A stretch of 64,000 bases of DNA from Acidobacteriota bacterium (GTDB lineage Bacteria > Acidobacteriota > Thermoanaerobaculia > UBA5066). Each line of letters opens with the position of its first letter. Within the stretch, counting starts at the first letter, position 1. Position numbers and translations under genes: made by a program. The stretch covers positions 1-64,000 of the forward strand of contig RHKY01000008.1 in the NCBI GenBank assembly GCA_008363385.1, in the 5' to 3' direction. The notes under the pieces are model-generated. The model was not told where the DNA came from, searched no databases, and saw nothing but the letters and a program-made list of their open reading frames with translations. Positions 16,362 to 26,609 of this stretch are shown in pieces.

Positions 16362-16913
16362 TCAGATCCGGAAGTTGTCCGGGTCCGACCGCCTCGACCA
16401 CTCCTCGGCCAGGAGGCCGTAGGCGACGACGTCGTGCCGCTGCCCGTGGGCGAAGAGTCGGCTCCTCAGGACCCCCTCCTCCGTGAACCCGAGGCGCAGG
16501 AGGACCGAGCGGGCCGCCGTGTTCCCCGCCGCGACGAAGGACTCGACCCGGGCCACGCCCCAGTGCCGGAAGAGGTAGCCGACGAGGAGGCGGTGGGCGT
16601 CGGTCCCCAGCCCCTTGCCGCGCTCCTGCGGGACCAGGATCGTCGCCGAGATGCGTGCGGTCCGCGCGTGCAGGTCGAGGCCGTCGACGGCCGCGACGCC
16701 GATCCGGCGTCCCGTCCGGTCCTCGACGACGAGCCGCGTCCGCTCGGGCGAGAGGAGCCGGTCCTCCTGGAACCCCCAGCGGAGAGTCTCGGAGCTGCCG
16801 AGCAGGAACGGCTCGAACTCCCCGAAGGCCGAGGGCTTCCCGCACTCCTGGACGAGCCAGTCGAGGTCCTCCTCCCGGACCGGGCGGATCCTCACGAGCG
16901 CCCCGGTCAGCAC
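16362..16913 (-). CDS. GNAT-family N-acetyltransferase (RimJ/RimL-like)
   Basis: A 183-aa protein with the GNAT acetyl-CoA-binding motif VPQERGKGLGTDAHRLLV in the middle and the RimJ/RimL-type end VESFVAAGNTAARSVLLRLGF. Family members acetylate N-terminal or side-chain amines of proteins or small molecules; the substrate is not predictable. It starts at GTG 16913, overlapping the upstream GNAT gene by 7 bases, so it is the third gene of an argS-GNAT-GNAT operon. It converges with the TMTC-like gene 22 bases away. Confidence 0.85.
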   Translation of the reverse strand: MLTGALVRIRPVREEDLDWLVQECGKPSAFGEFEPFLLGSSETLRWGFQEDRLLSPERTRLVVEDRTGRRIGVAAVDGLDLHARTARISATILVPQERGKGLGTDAHRLLVGYLFRHWGVARVESFVAAGNTAARSVLLRLGFTEEGVLRSRLFAHGQRHDVVAYGLLAEEWSRRSDPDNFRI

Positions 16914-17418
16914 GGGGCCTCCCGCGGCGCCAGCCGGCGCTCGAAGCAGACCAGCTCGCGCACGCTCCCCCCGACCGGCAGTCCCGTCAGCTTCGACACG
17001 CGGAACCCGTGCGCCCAGAAGAGGCGCGGCACCTGCGGGGAGACCGCCAGGCAGCGCGCCGTCAGCGTCGAGAGGCCCCGCGATCGCGCCCGGTCCAGGG
17101 CGAGTCGCAGGAGCTCCCGTCCGATCCCCCGCCCGCGGAGGGGGGCCTCGACCGCCCAGAAGCCGAAGGAGGTCGAGCCCTCCGCCGCCCCCCCCTCGTG
17201 CCCGGCCACGAGGGCCCCCACGACCTCACCTCCGGCCTCGGCCAGGACGACGAAGTCGCGGGAGGGGTCGAACCGCGCCGCGGTCTCCTCCAGGGCGCTC
17301 GCGACGAGCGGGCCCGCGGCCGCGCCCATCTCGGCCGTGAAGACGCGTTCGAGGAGGGGGGCGGCGGCCGCCAGGCCCTCCGGCCCGGCCTCCCGGTAGT
17401 CGGGCTCGCTCCTGCCCT

Positions 17419-17422
<4 letters not shown>
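16907..17422 (-). CDS. GNAT-family N-acetyltransferase
   Basis: A 171-aa protein with a GNAT fold. The central strand is DFVVLAEAGGEVVGALVAGH, the acetyl-CoA motif is APLRGRGIGRELLRLAL, and RLFWAHGFRVSKLTG is the usual C-terminal segment. The long open frame extends upstream into argS, but the GTG at 17422 overlapping the argS stop (GTGA) is the natural start, giving VKGRSEPDYREAG. It is probably translationally coupled to argS; the substrate is unknown. Confidence 0.8.
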
Positions 17423-19488
<2,066 letters not shown>

Positions 19489-19565
19489 GGGGAAACGACC
19501 TCCGTCGGCGGGTGGCTGGGTCCTCGCCGCGCGGCGGATTCTCGCACGCGTCCTCCCCGCTCCCT

Positions 19566-19571
19566 TAGACT
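19566..19571 (+). promoter_or_regulatory. -10 box (TAGACT), leaderless type, SRPBCC gene
   Basis: TAGACT ends 6 nt before the GTG at 19578; the intervening TCGCGG contains no Shine-Dalgarno sequence. This fits a leaderless transcript starting at the GTG. Confidence 0.6.
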
Positions 19572-19577
19572 TCGCGG

Positions 19578-20039
19578 GTGGAGGATCCGGTCGTCAGGAG
19601 CGTCGTCGTCCGCGCGCCGGCGGAGCGCGTCTTCTCGGCCTTCGTGGAGGTCGAGGAGGTCCTCCACTGGCTGGCGGACGGGGCCGTGATCGGGGCCCGG
19701 CCGGGCGGCTCGTGGGGCCTGGGCTGGTACGCCGATCCCGACTCCGACGCGGGCTACACGCTGCGCGGCGTCTTCGAGGCCTTCGAGCCGCCGTCCCGCC
19801 TCGTCGTCTCGGGCCTGACGTTCTCCGCGCCTGAGGGCCCGGAGCTGGGACCGATGCGGCTGACCGTCGAGTTCGACGGGAGCGAGGGGGACGGCACGCG
19901 GGTGGTCGTGACGCAGGAAGGGATGGGCGAAGCGCCGCCCTGGGACGAATTCCGAGCCGGGGTGGGCCCGGGGTGGGAGAGAATCCTGTCGGACCTGAAG
20001 GGATGGCTCGAGGAGGGGAGGGCGCTTCCTGGCCGTTGA
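19578..20039 (+). CDS. SRPBCC / AHSA1-like domain protein
   Basis: A 153-aa single-domain protein of the START/SRPBCC fold, AHSA1-like branch. It begins RSVVVRAPAERVFSAFVEVE, has the WLADGAVI and RPGGSWGL segments, and ends in the long helix GPGWERILSDLKGWLEE. Members bind hydrophobic ligands or act as co-chaperone-like proteins; the ligand is unknown. The GTG start is chosen because the beta-strand start follows directly and a TAGACT box sits 6 nt upstream. It is a lone gene, divergent from argS. Confidence 0.8.
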   Translation: MEDPVVRSVVVRAPAERVFSAFVEVEEVLHWLADGAVIGARPGGSWGLGWYADPDSDAGYTLRGVFEAFEPPSRLVVSGLTFSAPEGPELGPMRLTVEFDGSEGDGTRVVVTQEGMGEAPPWDEFRAGVGPGWERILSDLKGWLEEGRALPGR

Positions 20040-20064
20040 GCCCCGGATCACGGACCGGAAGTCG

Positions 20065-20088
20065 ACCGTGGCACCGATCTTCCACGGT
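20065..20088 (+). terminator. Stem-loop after SRPBCC gene
   Basis: A 7-bp perfect stem ACCGTGG (20065-20071) and CCACGGT (20082-20088) with a 10-nt loop, followed by TTCATTC. Weak U-tract; candidate terminator 26 bases after the stop codon. The rest of the 285-bp gap (to 20324) is noticeably less GC-rich and probably holds the promoter and leader of the TonB receptor gene. Confidence 0.5.
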
Positions 20089-20324
20089 TTCATTCGAGAC
20101 CCGTCCGGCGAGGGACTCCGACCGCAGAGACGACAGAGCCGGTGCGGGGAAGGCGCTCGTGAGAAAGGACTTGAGGCTTCAACCCGAAATCCACGTCGGA
20201 AAGGAGGAGGGAGCTCCGAAGGCAGGAATCCATCTGGTTGGTTCGCCGTTCGTGATTCCGTACGAAACCCTCCAGGCATCGAGACCTCTTCTTCATCATC
20301 ATCTTTTTCCAGAGAGAGGTTGAA

Positions 20325-23066
20325 ATGAGATCACGGATCTTCGTCTTCATGGCGGTCCTCGCCGTCGTCGCGCTCGGCGCGGGGGTGGCGTGGGCCGACG
20401 GCACGCAGCAGGGCTCGATCGGCGGCGTCATCCGCGACGGCTCCGGCCAGCCGATCCCGGGGGCACAGATCAGCGCCAAGGGGATCGGCGCCACCGGCAT
20501 CTCCCGCCAGGCCTTCTCGTCCTCCAACGGCAGCTACGCCATCCGGCTGCTCCCTCCCGGCAAGTACGCGGTCGAGGTGGCCCTCTCGGGCTTCCAGACC
20601 GTGACGGCCGAGGTGACGGTCTTCACCGAGCGCAACACGGCCTTCGACGCCACGCTCCAGCTGGCCGTCAAGGCCGAGTCGGTCTCGGTCACGGCCGAGC
20701 TGCCCGTCGTCGACAAGACGAACACGACGCAGGGCGCCAACGTCAACGCGAACTTCACCCAGAAGCTGGCGCTGGGCCGCAGCTACCAGACGGTCATCCA
20801 GATGTCGCCGGGCGTCACCGGCGGCGCCAACCCGAACGTCCGCGGGGCCCTCTCGGGGAGCAACGTGTTCCTCTTCGACGGCGTCGACACGACCGACACG
20901 TCGACGGGGACGTTCGGGATGAACTTCAACTACGAGGCGATCCAGGAGGTCGCCATCAACACCGGCGGCTTCTCGGCCGAGTACGGCCGCGCCTCCGGCG
21001 CCGTCGTCTCCGTCATCACGAAGAGCGGCACGAACGAGTTCCACGGGTCGGCCAAGCTGATCTTCAACAACGACGACTGGAACGCCGACAACAAGAAGCC
21101 GAACGAGGTCACGGGCGTCGTCACGAACCGGAACAAGTACGACGAGGTGCAGTACCGGTACTCCGGGACGCTCGGCGGCCCGATCCTGAAGGACCGGCTC
21201 TGGTTCTTCGGGGCGGTCGAGTACGCCCCGACGACCACTCCCGAGACGCAGACCGTCGTCACGAACGAGGCCTTCCAGCAGGAGCGCGAGATCACGCTCT
21301 GGTCGGGCAAGCTGACCTGGCAGATCACGCCGAACCACACGGTCGAGGCCTCCGGGTCGGGCGACCCCTTCACGGGCATCCTCCGGAACGACTACTGGGG
21401 CGTCAACTTCACCGCCGAGCGCGAGGCGCTCACCGCCCAGGAGCAGGGCGGGAGCACGTGGCGCGGCTTCTACAGCGGGATCATCGGGCAGAACCTCTCG
21501 CTCGAGGCGACGTTCGCGACGGCCGACAGCCGGATCGACGTCGGCCAGTTCGAGACGAACCCGACGAGCCCCTTCTACATGTACAACGGCCAGAAGTTCT
21601 CGATGGCCGAGGCCTCGGCGCCGCACTACGACCTGAGCCGGGACGCCTACTTCAACGGCGCCACGTTCGACGGCTACGTCGAGCGGCCCCGGACGCAGGC
21701 CAACCTGGCCGTCAACTACTACCAGCAGCTCTTCGGCGGCTCGCACAACTTCAAGGCGGGCCTCGACTACCAGAGGCTGGAGTCGACCGCCTCCTACGCC
21801 TACCCCGGGCAGGCCGTCTACTACGACGACTTCTTCGACCCGGCCACGCGCGAGTTCGTCCCCAACCAGCAGGAGCTCTTCGACCCGCCCCAGGACTCGA
21901 CCTCCAAGGGCGACATCTACGCCTTCTACCTCCAGGACAAGATGGACTACGGGCGGCTCTTCGTGAACCTGGGCTTCCGCGTCGACTTCCAGAAGGGCAA
22001 GAGCGACCTCGGCCGCACCACCTTCGACGCGACGACCTTCTCGCCCCGGATCTCGGCCAAGTACGACATCACCGGGAAGGGGAAGACCCTCGTCTCGGCC
22101 AACTACGGTCACTTCTACCAGTCGCTCATCCAGTCCTTCTCGGACGGCTACGCGGGCGTCCCGCAGCTGACGAACAAGGTCATCAACGTCTACAACCCCG
22201 AGACGGGCCGCTTCGAGTTCCTCGAGCGGATCGAGGAGGGCGGCAACAGCACCGCCATCAACGAGGGGCTCAAGCCGACCTACACGCAGGACCTCACCCT
22301 CGGCTTCGAGCAGCAGATCGGGCCCGTCCTGGGCGTCGCCCTCCGCGGCACCTACCGGCGGTGGAACGACCTGATCGACGACGTGCGGACCCTGCGGTCC
22401 GACGGGAGCCGGACGCAGGACTACGTCAACTACGACGGGGCGCACCGGCGCTACAGGGGCCTCGAGCTCGTCATCGACAAGCGGTACGCCAGCAACTGGC
22501 AGGCCTTCCTCTCCTACACCCTGTCCCGGACCGAGGGGAACCACTTCTCCAACTTCGCCTCGCAGCTCGGCGACTTCCTCGACTCGACGGCCACGCGCTC
22601 CGGCTCCCAGCCGGTCCCGGGCTACGTCATCAACGAGCAGAACCTCTACGGGCTGGCCTTCTACGACCGGACGCACGAGGTCAAGCTGTTCGGCGCGTAC
22701 GACTTCCGCCTCGGCATCGTCACGCTCACGCCGGCCAGCACCGTCGGCTGGCGCTCGGGCTACCCGTACCAGCGGACGGTCTCCGGCTGGCGGCTGGCGG
22801 GGCAGCAGTACACGCAGATGACGAGCCAGCGCGGCTCGGACCGGTACCCGGACCAGTTCTACTGGGACTTCGGCCTGGAAGCCCGGTTCCGGATCTTCGG
22901 GACGCTGGAGGCCGGCCTGAAGGCCGAGGTCTTCAACGTCACGGACACGCAGACGAAGCTCTCCGGGACGACCACCGACGGCGCCAACTACGGCAAGGCG
23001 ACCTCCTCGACGGCCAACTACGCGGCACCGAGGTCCTTCGTCTTCCACGCCCTCATCACCTTCTGA
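20325..23066 (+). CDS. Oar-like TonB-dependent outer membrane receptor
   Basis: A 913-aa outer membrane transporter. A signal peptide (residues 1-24, ending GVAWA) precedes a carboxypeptidase-regulatory-like domain (about 29-110, GSIGGVIRDGSGQPIPGAQI), then a plug domain (FLFDGVDTTDTSTGTFGMN; SAEYGRASGAVVSVITKSGT) and a C-terminal beta-barrel ending in Phe (FHALITF). This architecture matches the Oar-like receptors that are abundant in Acidobacteria and usually import large substrates such as oligosaccharides or peptides. The ATG at 20325 has AGAGAGAGG upstream. The leader is long. The substrate cannot be told from sequence, and no adjacent susD-like or TonB gene is present. Confidence 0.92.
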   Translation: MRSRIFVFMAVLAVVALGAGVAWADGTQQGSIGGVIRDGSGQPIPGAQISAKGIGATGISRQAFSSSNGSYAIRLLPPGKYAVEVALSGFQTVTAEVTVFTERNTAFDATLQLAVKAESVSVTAELPVVDKTNTTQGANVNANFTQKLALGRSYQTVIQMSPGVTGGANPNVRGALSGSNVFLFDGVDTTDTSTGTFGMNFNYEAIQEVAINTGGFSAEYGRASGAVVSVITKSGTNEFHGSAKLIFNNDDWNADNKKPNEVTGVVTNRNKYDEVQYRYSGTLGGPILKDRLWFFGAVEYAPTTTPETQTVVTNEAFQQEREITLWSGKLTWQITPNHTVEASGSGDPFTGILRNDYWGVNFTAEREALTAQEQGGSTWRGFYSGIIGQNLSLEATFATADSRIDVGQFETNPTSPFYMYNGQKFSMAEASAPHYDLSRDAYFNGATFDGYVERPRTQANLAVNYYQQLFGGSHNFKAGLDYQRLESTASYAYPGQAVYYDDFFDPATREFVPNQQELFDPPQDSTSKGDIYAFYLQDKMDYGRLFVNLGFRVDFQKGKSDLGRTTFDATTFSPRISAKYDITGKGKTLVSANYGHFYQSLIQSFSDGYAGVPQLTNKVINVYNPETGRFEFLERIEEGGNSTAINEGLKPTYTQDLTLGFEQQIGPVLGVALRGTYRRWNDLIDDVRTLRSDGSRTQDYVNYDGAHRRYRGLELVIDKRYASNWQAFLSYTLSRTEGNHFSNFASQLGDFLDSTATRSGSQPVPGYVINEQNLYGLAFYDRTHEVKLFGAYDFRLGIVTLTPASTVGWRSGYPYQRTVSGWRLAGQQYTQMTSQRGSDRYPDQFYWDFGLEARFRIFGTLEAGLKAEVFNVTDTQTKLSGTTTDGANYGKATSSTANYAAPRSFVFHALITF

Positions 23067-23089
23067 CGCCGGCCCCGGCCGGCCCCTGC

Positions 23090-23120
23090 GCCCCCCTCCG
23101 GCCCTGTGCCGGAGGGGGGC
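23090..23120 (+). terminator. Stem-loop terminator after TonB receptor
   Basis: A perfect 13-bp inverted repeat, GCCCCCCTCCGGC (23090-23102) and GCCGGAGGGGGGC (23108-23120), with loop CCTGT, 24 bases after the stop codon. It is followed by GGTCCCTTTC rather than a full U-tract. Confidence 0.75.
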
Positions 23121-23203
23121 GGTCCCTTTCGGGCTCCCGGCGGGACGCCCCGAGTCCGCCCGCATGAATCAAAAGGATCCGGGCGGCAGCTTCCTCCGCG
23201 GCG

Positions 23204-23209
23204 TATAGT
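23204..23209 (+). promoter_or_regulatory. Candidate -10 box (TATAGT)
   Basis: TATAGT lies in the gap after the receptor terminator, 52 nt before the ATG of the GWxTD gene. No convincing -35 is visible. If used it would give a leader of about 45 nt. Confidence 0.4.
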
Positions 23210-23261
23210 TCTCGCGACTGCGCCCCGCGCAGCGAATCCACCCCACGGGAGTCTTCCGCCG

Positions 23262-24839
23262 ATGAGAATTCCGAGGCTCGCCCTCACCCTGGCCGTCGCC
23301 TCCGCCCTCGCCCTTCCGGCCGGAGCCGAGCTGGTCAAGAACAAGGACTGGGACAAGTCGCCCGAGTTCACCTACCTGGCCACGGACGCCGAGAAGAAGG
23401 CCTGGAAGGCCGTGCAGACCGACGAGGAGGCCGACAAGTTCGTCGCCCTCTTCTGGGCCAAGCGCGACCCGGACCTGAAGACGCCGCAGAACGAGTTCCG
23501 GCTCCGGTTCGAGGCGCTCGTGGCGAAGGCCGACGAGCTCTTCAAGCTCGGCAGCCGGCGCGGGGCGCTGACCGAGCGCGGCAAGCTCTTCGTCCTGGTG
23601 GGGCCCCCGAAGTCGATGGCCCAGCGCGTCGAGTCGTCCGGGAGCGTCCCGCTCGGCGACGAGGGGATGGGCTCGGTCGGCGGGGGCGGCACCGCCGTCG
23701 TCTACCAGTTCGTCTACGAGCAGCCGCAGCTGCCGCCCTGGGCCGACGTCAAGTCGCTCGACGCCAAGTTCCGGGTCGACACCGGCGTCATGTCGGAGTC
23801 CGTCCTGGACATGGGGCCGGTCAAGCGCCTGGAGAAGAAGGCCGTCGAGATGGCGCTGAAGAACCCCGACCTCAAGGAGCCGCCCGTCTACAAGACGCGG
23901 GAGGAGGTCGAGGCCGAGGCCCGGGCCGCCGCGGCGGCCGCCGCCGAGAAGGAGAAGGGCCCCGAGCTTTCGGCGGACGTGAAGGCCAAGCTGGAGGAGA
24001 TCCTGGCCAAGCCGGCATTCGGGCACGTCGCCCCGATGGGACTGGCGTACCGCAACGGCGCCACCCGCCTGATGGTCCAGATCCACGCCGCGGAGGTCCC
24101 GGCGCCGGAGGCCGCGAAGCTGGCGATCCTCGTCCGGACCAAGGACGGCCAGGACGCGGCCCGCCGCGAGGAGCCCGCCGCCCTGCTGAAGTCCAAGGGG
24201 GCCTTCTTCGCCGACCGGTCGATCCCGGTCGTGCCGGGCGAGTACGAGGTCGCCGCCGCCATCCTGGACGTCTCCGGGAACGTCGTCGCCTCCGGGCACC
24301 GCTCGGCCAAGGTGGACGCGCTCCCGACCGAGTTCGCCGTCTCGCCGATCCTCCTCGCCTACGGCGACCTGCCGTCGGACGGGGCCAAGCCCGAGGACCC
24401 GTACACCTTCTCGATGCGGAAGTTCGTCGTCCGCGGGGACGGGCTCTTCGAGAAGACCGACGGCCTCTCGTACGCCGTGAGGGTCTACAACCCCGGCGTC
24501 GACCCGGTGACGCACCAGACGAACCTGAAGCGCTCGATCAAGATCAAGCCGAAGAACGGGATGGCGCAGGAGGTCCCGCTCCCGCCCGACGAGCCGGCGA
24601 CGATCCCCGAGTCGAAGGGCGAGGAGCCGCTGGCCGTCGTCATCGACCTGGCCGGCAACATCGTCGACGCCAACCTGGGCGAGTACTTCCGGCCCGGCGA
24701 GTTCGAGTTCCGGGTCAAGGTCACCGACGCCATCGCGAACAAGAGCGCCGAGGTCTCGATCCCCTTCACAATGGCCGCCCCTCCGGCCGCCCCGCCGGCC
24801 GCCCCGGCGCCCGCCGCGGCCCCGAAAAAGAAGGGCTGA
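23262..24839 (+). CDS. Secreted GWxTD-domain protein
   Basis: A 525-aa protein with a signal peptide (residues 1-22, ending LPAGA). The GWxTD-like region spans about residues 35-120: FTYLATDAEKKAWKAVQTDE, FVALFWAKRDPDLKTP, and GALTERGKLFVLVGPPKS, a conserved layout in which short helices end in FWxxRDP and an RGxxFVxxGPP strand. Two beta-rich domains follow, and the C-terminus is Ala/Pro-rich. GWxTD proteins are common in Acidobacteria and have no established biochemical role. The start ATG 23262 matches the signal peptide; codons upstream back to 23106 are GC-rich non-coding sequence. It converges with the VWFA-related gene. Confidence 0.8.
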   Translation: MRIPRLALTLAVASALALPAGAELVKNKDWDKSPEFTYLATDAEKKAWKAVQTDEEADKFVALFWAKRDPDLKTPQNEFRLRFEALVAKADELFKLGSRRGALTERGKLFVLVGPPKSMAQRVESSGSVPLGDEGMGSVGGGGTAVVYQFVYEQPQLPPWADVKSLDAKFRVDTGVMSESVLDMGPVKRLEKKAVEMALKNPDLKEPPVYKTREEVEAEARAAAAAAAEKEKGPELSADVKAKLEEILAKPAFGHVAPMGLAYRNGATRLMVQIHAAEVPAPEAAKLAILVRTKDGQDAARREEPAALLKSKGAFFADRSIPVVPGEYEVAAAILDVSGNVVASGHRSAKVDALPTEFAVSPILLAYGDLPSDGAKPEDPYTFSMRKFVVRGDGLFEKTDGLSYAVRVYNPGVDPVTHQTNLKRSIKIKPKNGMAQEVPLPPDEPATIPESKGEEPLAVVIDLAGNIVDANLGEYFRPGEFEFRVKVTDAIANKSAEVSIPFTMAAPPAAPPAAPAPAAAPKKKG

Positions 24840-24864
24840 GCCCGCTCCTGCCCCGCGAGGAACC

Positions 24865-24891
24865 AAGGGCCCCGGCCTTGCCGGGGCCCTT
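24865..24891. terminator. Bidirectional terminator between convergent genes
   Basis: An 11-bp stem AAGGGCCCCGG (24865-24875) and CCGGGGCCCTT (24881-24891) with loop CCTTG, between the plus-strand GWxTD gene and the minus-strand VWFA-related gene. The perfect symmetry with AA/TT ends can serve both directions. Confidence 0.75.
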
Positions 24892-24915
24892 CTCGTCGGC
24901 GGGGAGCGCCCTCCG

Positions 24916-26577
24916 CTACTCGACCCGCACCGGCGCCGAGCCGATCCCGATCCGGTCGGAGGCGACGTCGCGGACGCCGGCGACGAACCGCAGGTTCCCG
25001 GTCCGGGTCTTCATCTCGCCCCGGTACGTGAACTCGCTCTTCAGAGCCTCTTCCCACCGGGCCAGCGGCACCTCGACCGGGACCCGGGCGGTCGTCACCT
25101 CCGACTTGGCCCCGGCGTCGTCCACGGCGGCGAGCGACACGGCCAGCGTGGCCGTCCGGACGCCGTCCTTCTCGACGAACGTGAGGGCCGAGATCGGGAG
25201 CCGGACGGTGAACGGCGTGATGCGGCGCCCGAGCCCGCCCCCCTTCCGGGAGGGGGCGACCTCGACCGCGACGGGGAAATCGCCCGAGGCCCCGGGCGTC
25301 ACGAGCGCCATCTCCATCCGGTCGCGCCCCGCCTCCTCGGCCGACTTGGCGCCCCAGGAAAGGCGCGCGCGGACGGAGACGCCCTCGCGGGTGGTCGTCA
25401 CCTTGACGGGGACGACCGGCTTCTTCGGGTCGACGGCCGAGAGCGTGACGCCGATCGAGTAGTAGTTGGAGGCCTCCCGGTAGACCCGGTCGACGGAGGT
25501 CGTGAAGTCGTTGCGGTTCTCGAGGAGGAGCCCTCCCGTCTCCTGGGCCAGGCCCGCCAGACCCTCCCGGCGGCTCTGGTTGGAGAGGAACGGGTCGAGG
25601 AGGGTCGGCGAGCGCTGCGAGGCGTCGGCGGCCTCGACGGCCAGGCCGCGGGCGTCGAGGGCGTGGACCGTCACGCCCGAGCGGTTCGCCTCGTCGACGA
25701 CCTGCCGGAACTCGTCGAGGACCGAGAAGTCGTACTGGGCGAGGGGCGCCGGCCCGAGGGCGTCGACGAGGCTCTGCCCCGGCCTCAGCTCCAGCCCGCG
25801 GGAGACGTAGAGGAAGACCCGCTTTCCCGAACGGGCCGACAGGGCGGCCACGGCGCGGCGCAGCTCGCGCAGCGACCCGAGCTCGCGCGCCTCCACCTGC
25901 TCGCTCCAGCTCCTCAGCCCCGCGTCGCACGCGTTGCGGTACCGGACCGAGAAGGCGGCGTACTGGCACGGGGCGCGGAGGGCGTTCTGCTGCTGGCGGA
26001 ACTGCGTCTCCCACGCCTGGCCGCTCGGGGCCTTCTTCTCCAGCCGGGCCAGGCCCGAAAGGAGCGCCTCCTTCTCGGCGGTGAAGGGGACCAGGACGCC
26101 CGGCGAGCTGTCGTAGACGACGAGCGCCATCCGGTCGGAGGGCGAGAGGCGGGTGACGAGGTCGCGCAGCGCCTCGACGACGCGGGGGCGGTCGCGGACG
26201 AGGAGGTGGGCGTCGTCGAAGAAGACGAGGAACTGCCGCGCCACGTACCGCTCGCCGGCGTCGTTGGCGAGCGTCTCGAGGACGAGGTCGGGCGAGGCGG
26301 TCGCCAGGTCCGGCCCGTGGAGCGTCCCGGCCGTGACGCGGGTGAAGTAGTCGAGGGGGAGCTCCCTGCCGTCGACCGTGACGCGGAACTCCTCCCGGGT
26401 CAGGTCGTCGACGGGCCGGCCGTCCTTCGTGGCGACGACGTCGAGGTCCATGGCCGTCACCTGGACGGCGGCGCGGACGCCCTGGACGAGGACCGGGTCG
26501 GACTCGGGCGGAGCGGCGGCGAGCGGCGGCAGGCCCGCGAGGAGGGCGAGGACGAGCGGTCGGAAGACGGGTCTCAT
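24916..26577 (-). CDS. Secreted VWFA-related domain protein
   Basis: A 553-aa protein with a signal peptide (MRPVFRPLVLALLAGLPPLA). Residues about 30-85 form a beta domain (DLDVVATKDGRPVDDLTREE), then a von Willebrand factor A-like domain (ARQFLVFFDDAHLLVRDR; LSPSDRMALVVYDSSPGVLV; GKRVFLYVSRGLE). This matches the VWFA-related family of Acidobacteria (TIGR03436-like). The MIDAS motif DxSxS is not intact (FFDDAHL). The C-terminal third is beta-rich. ATG 26577 with GAAGGGG upstream is preferred; a GTG at 26613, overlapping the stop of the preceding gene, would add 12 residues before the signal peptide. Function unknown; possibly adhesion. Confidence 0.8.
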   Translation of the reverse strand: MRPVFRPLVLALLAGLPPLAAAPPESDPVLVQGVRAAVQVTAMDLDVVATKDGRPVDDLTREEFRVTVDGRELPLDYFTRVTAGTLHGPDLATASPDLVLETLANDAGERYVARQFLVFFDDAHLLVRDRPRVVEALRDLVTRLSPSDRMALVVYDSSPGVLVPFTAEKEALLSGLARLEKKAPSGQAWETQFRQQQNALRAPCQYAAFSVRYRNACDAGLRSWSEQVEARELGSLRELRRAVAALSARSGKRVFLYVSRGLELRPGQSLVDALGPAPLAQYDFSVLDEFRQVVDEANRSGVTVHALDARGLAVEAADASQRSPTLLDPFLSNQSRREGLAGLAQETGGLLLENRNDFTTSVDRVYREASNYYSIGVTLSAVDPKKPVVPVKVTTTREGVSVRARLSWGAKSAEEAGRDRMEMALVTPGASGDFPVAVEVAPSRKGGGLGRRITPFTVRLPISALTFVEKDGVRTATLAVSLAAVDDAGAKSEVTTARVPVEVPLARWEEALKSEFTYRGEMKTRTGNLRFVAGVRDVASDRIGIGSAPVRVE

Positions 26578-26609
26578 GGGTCCCCTTCGAGGCTCCCCGG
26601 GGGGAGCCG

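Noticed and set aside
20040-20324. A small gene or attenuator in the leader of the TonB receptor.
   Set aside because: Short frames there lack ribosome-binding sites and coding character; only the hairpin after the SRPBCC gene is supportable.
23889-23990. Alanine/glutamate-rich segment in the first GWxTD protein as a possible frameshift or repeat insertion.
   Set aside because: The frame continues without a break into a recognisable beta domain, and such Ala/Glu helices are common linkers.
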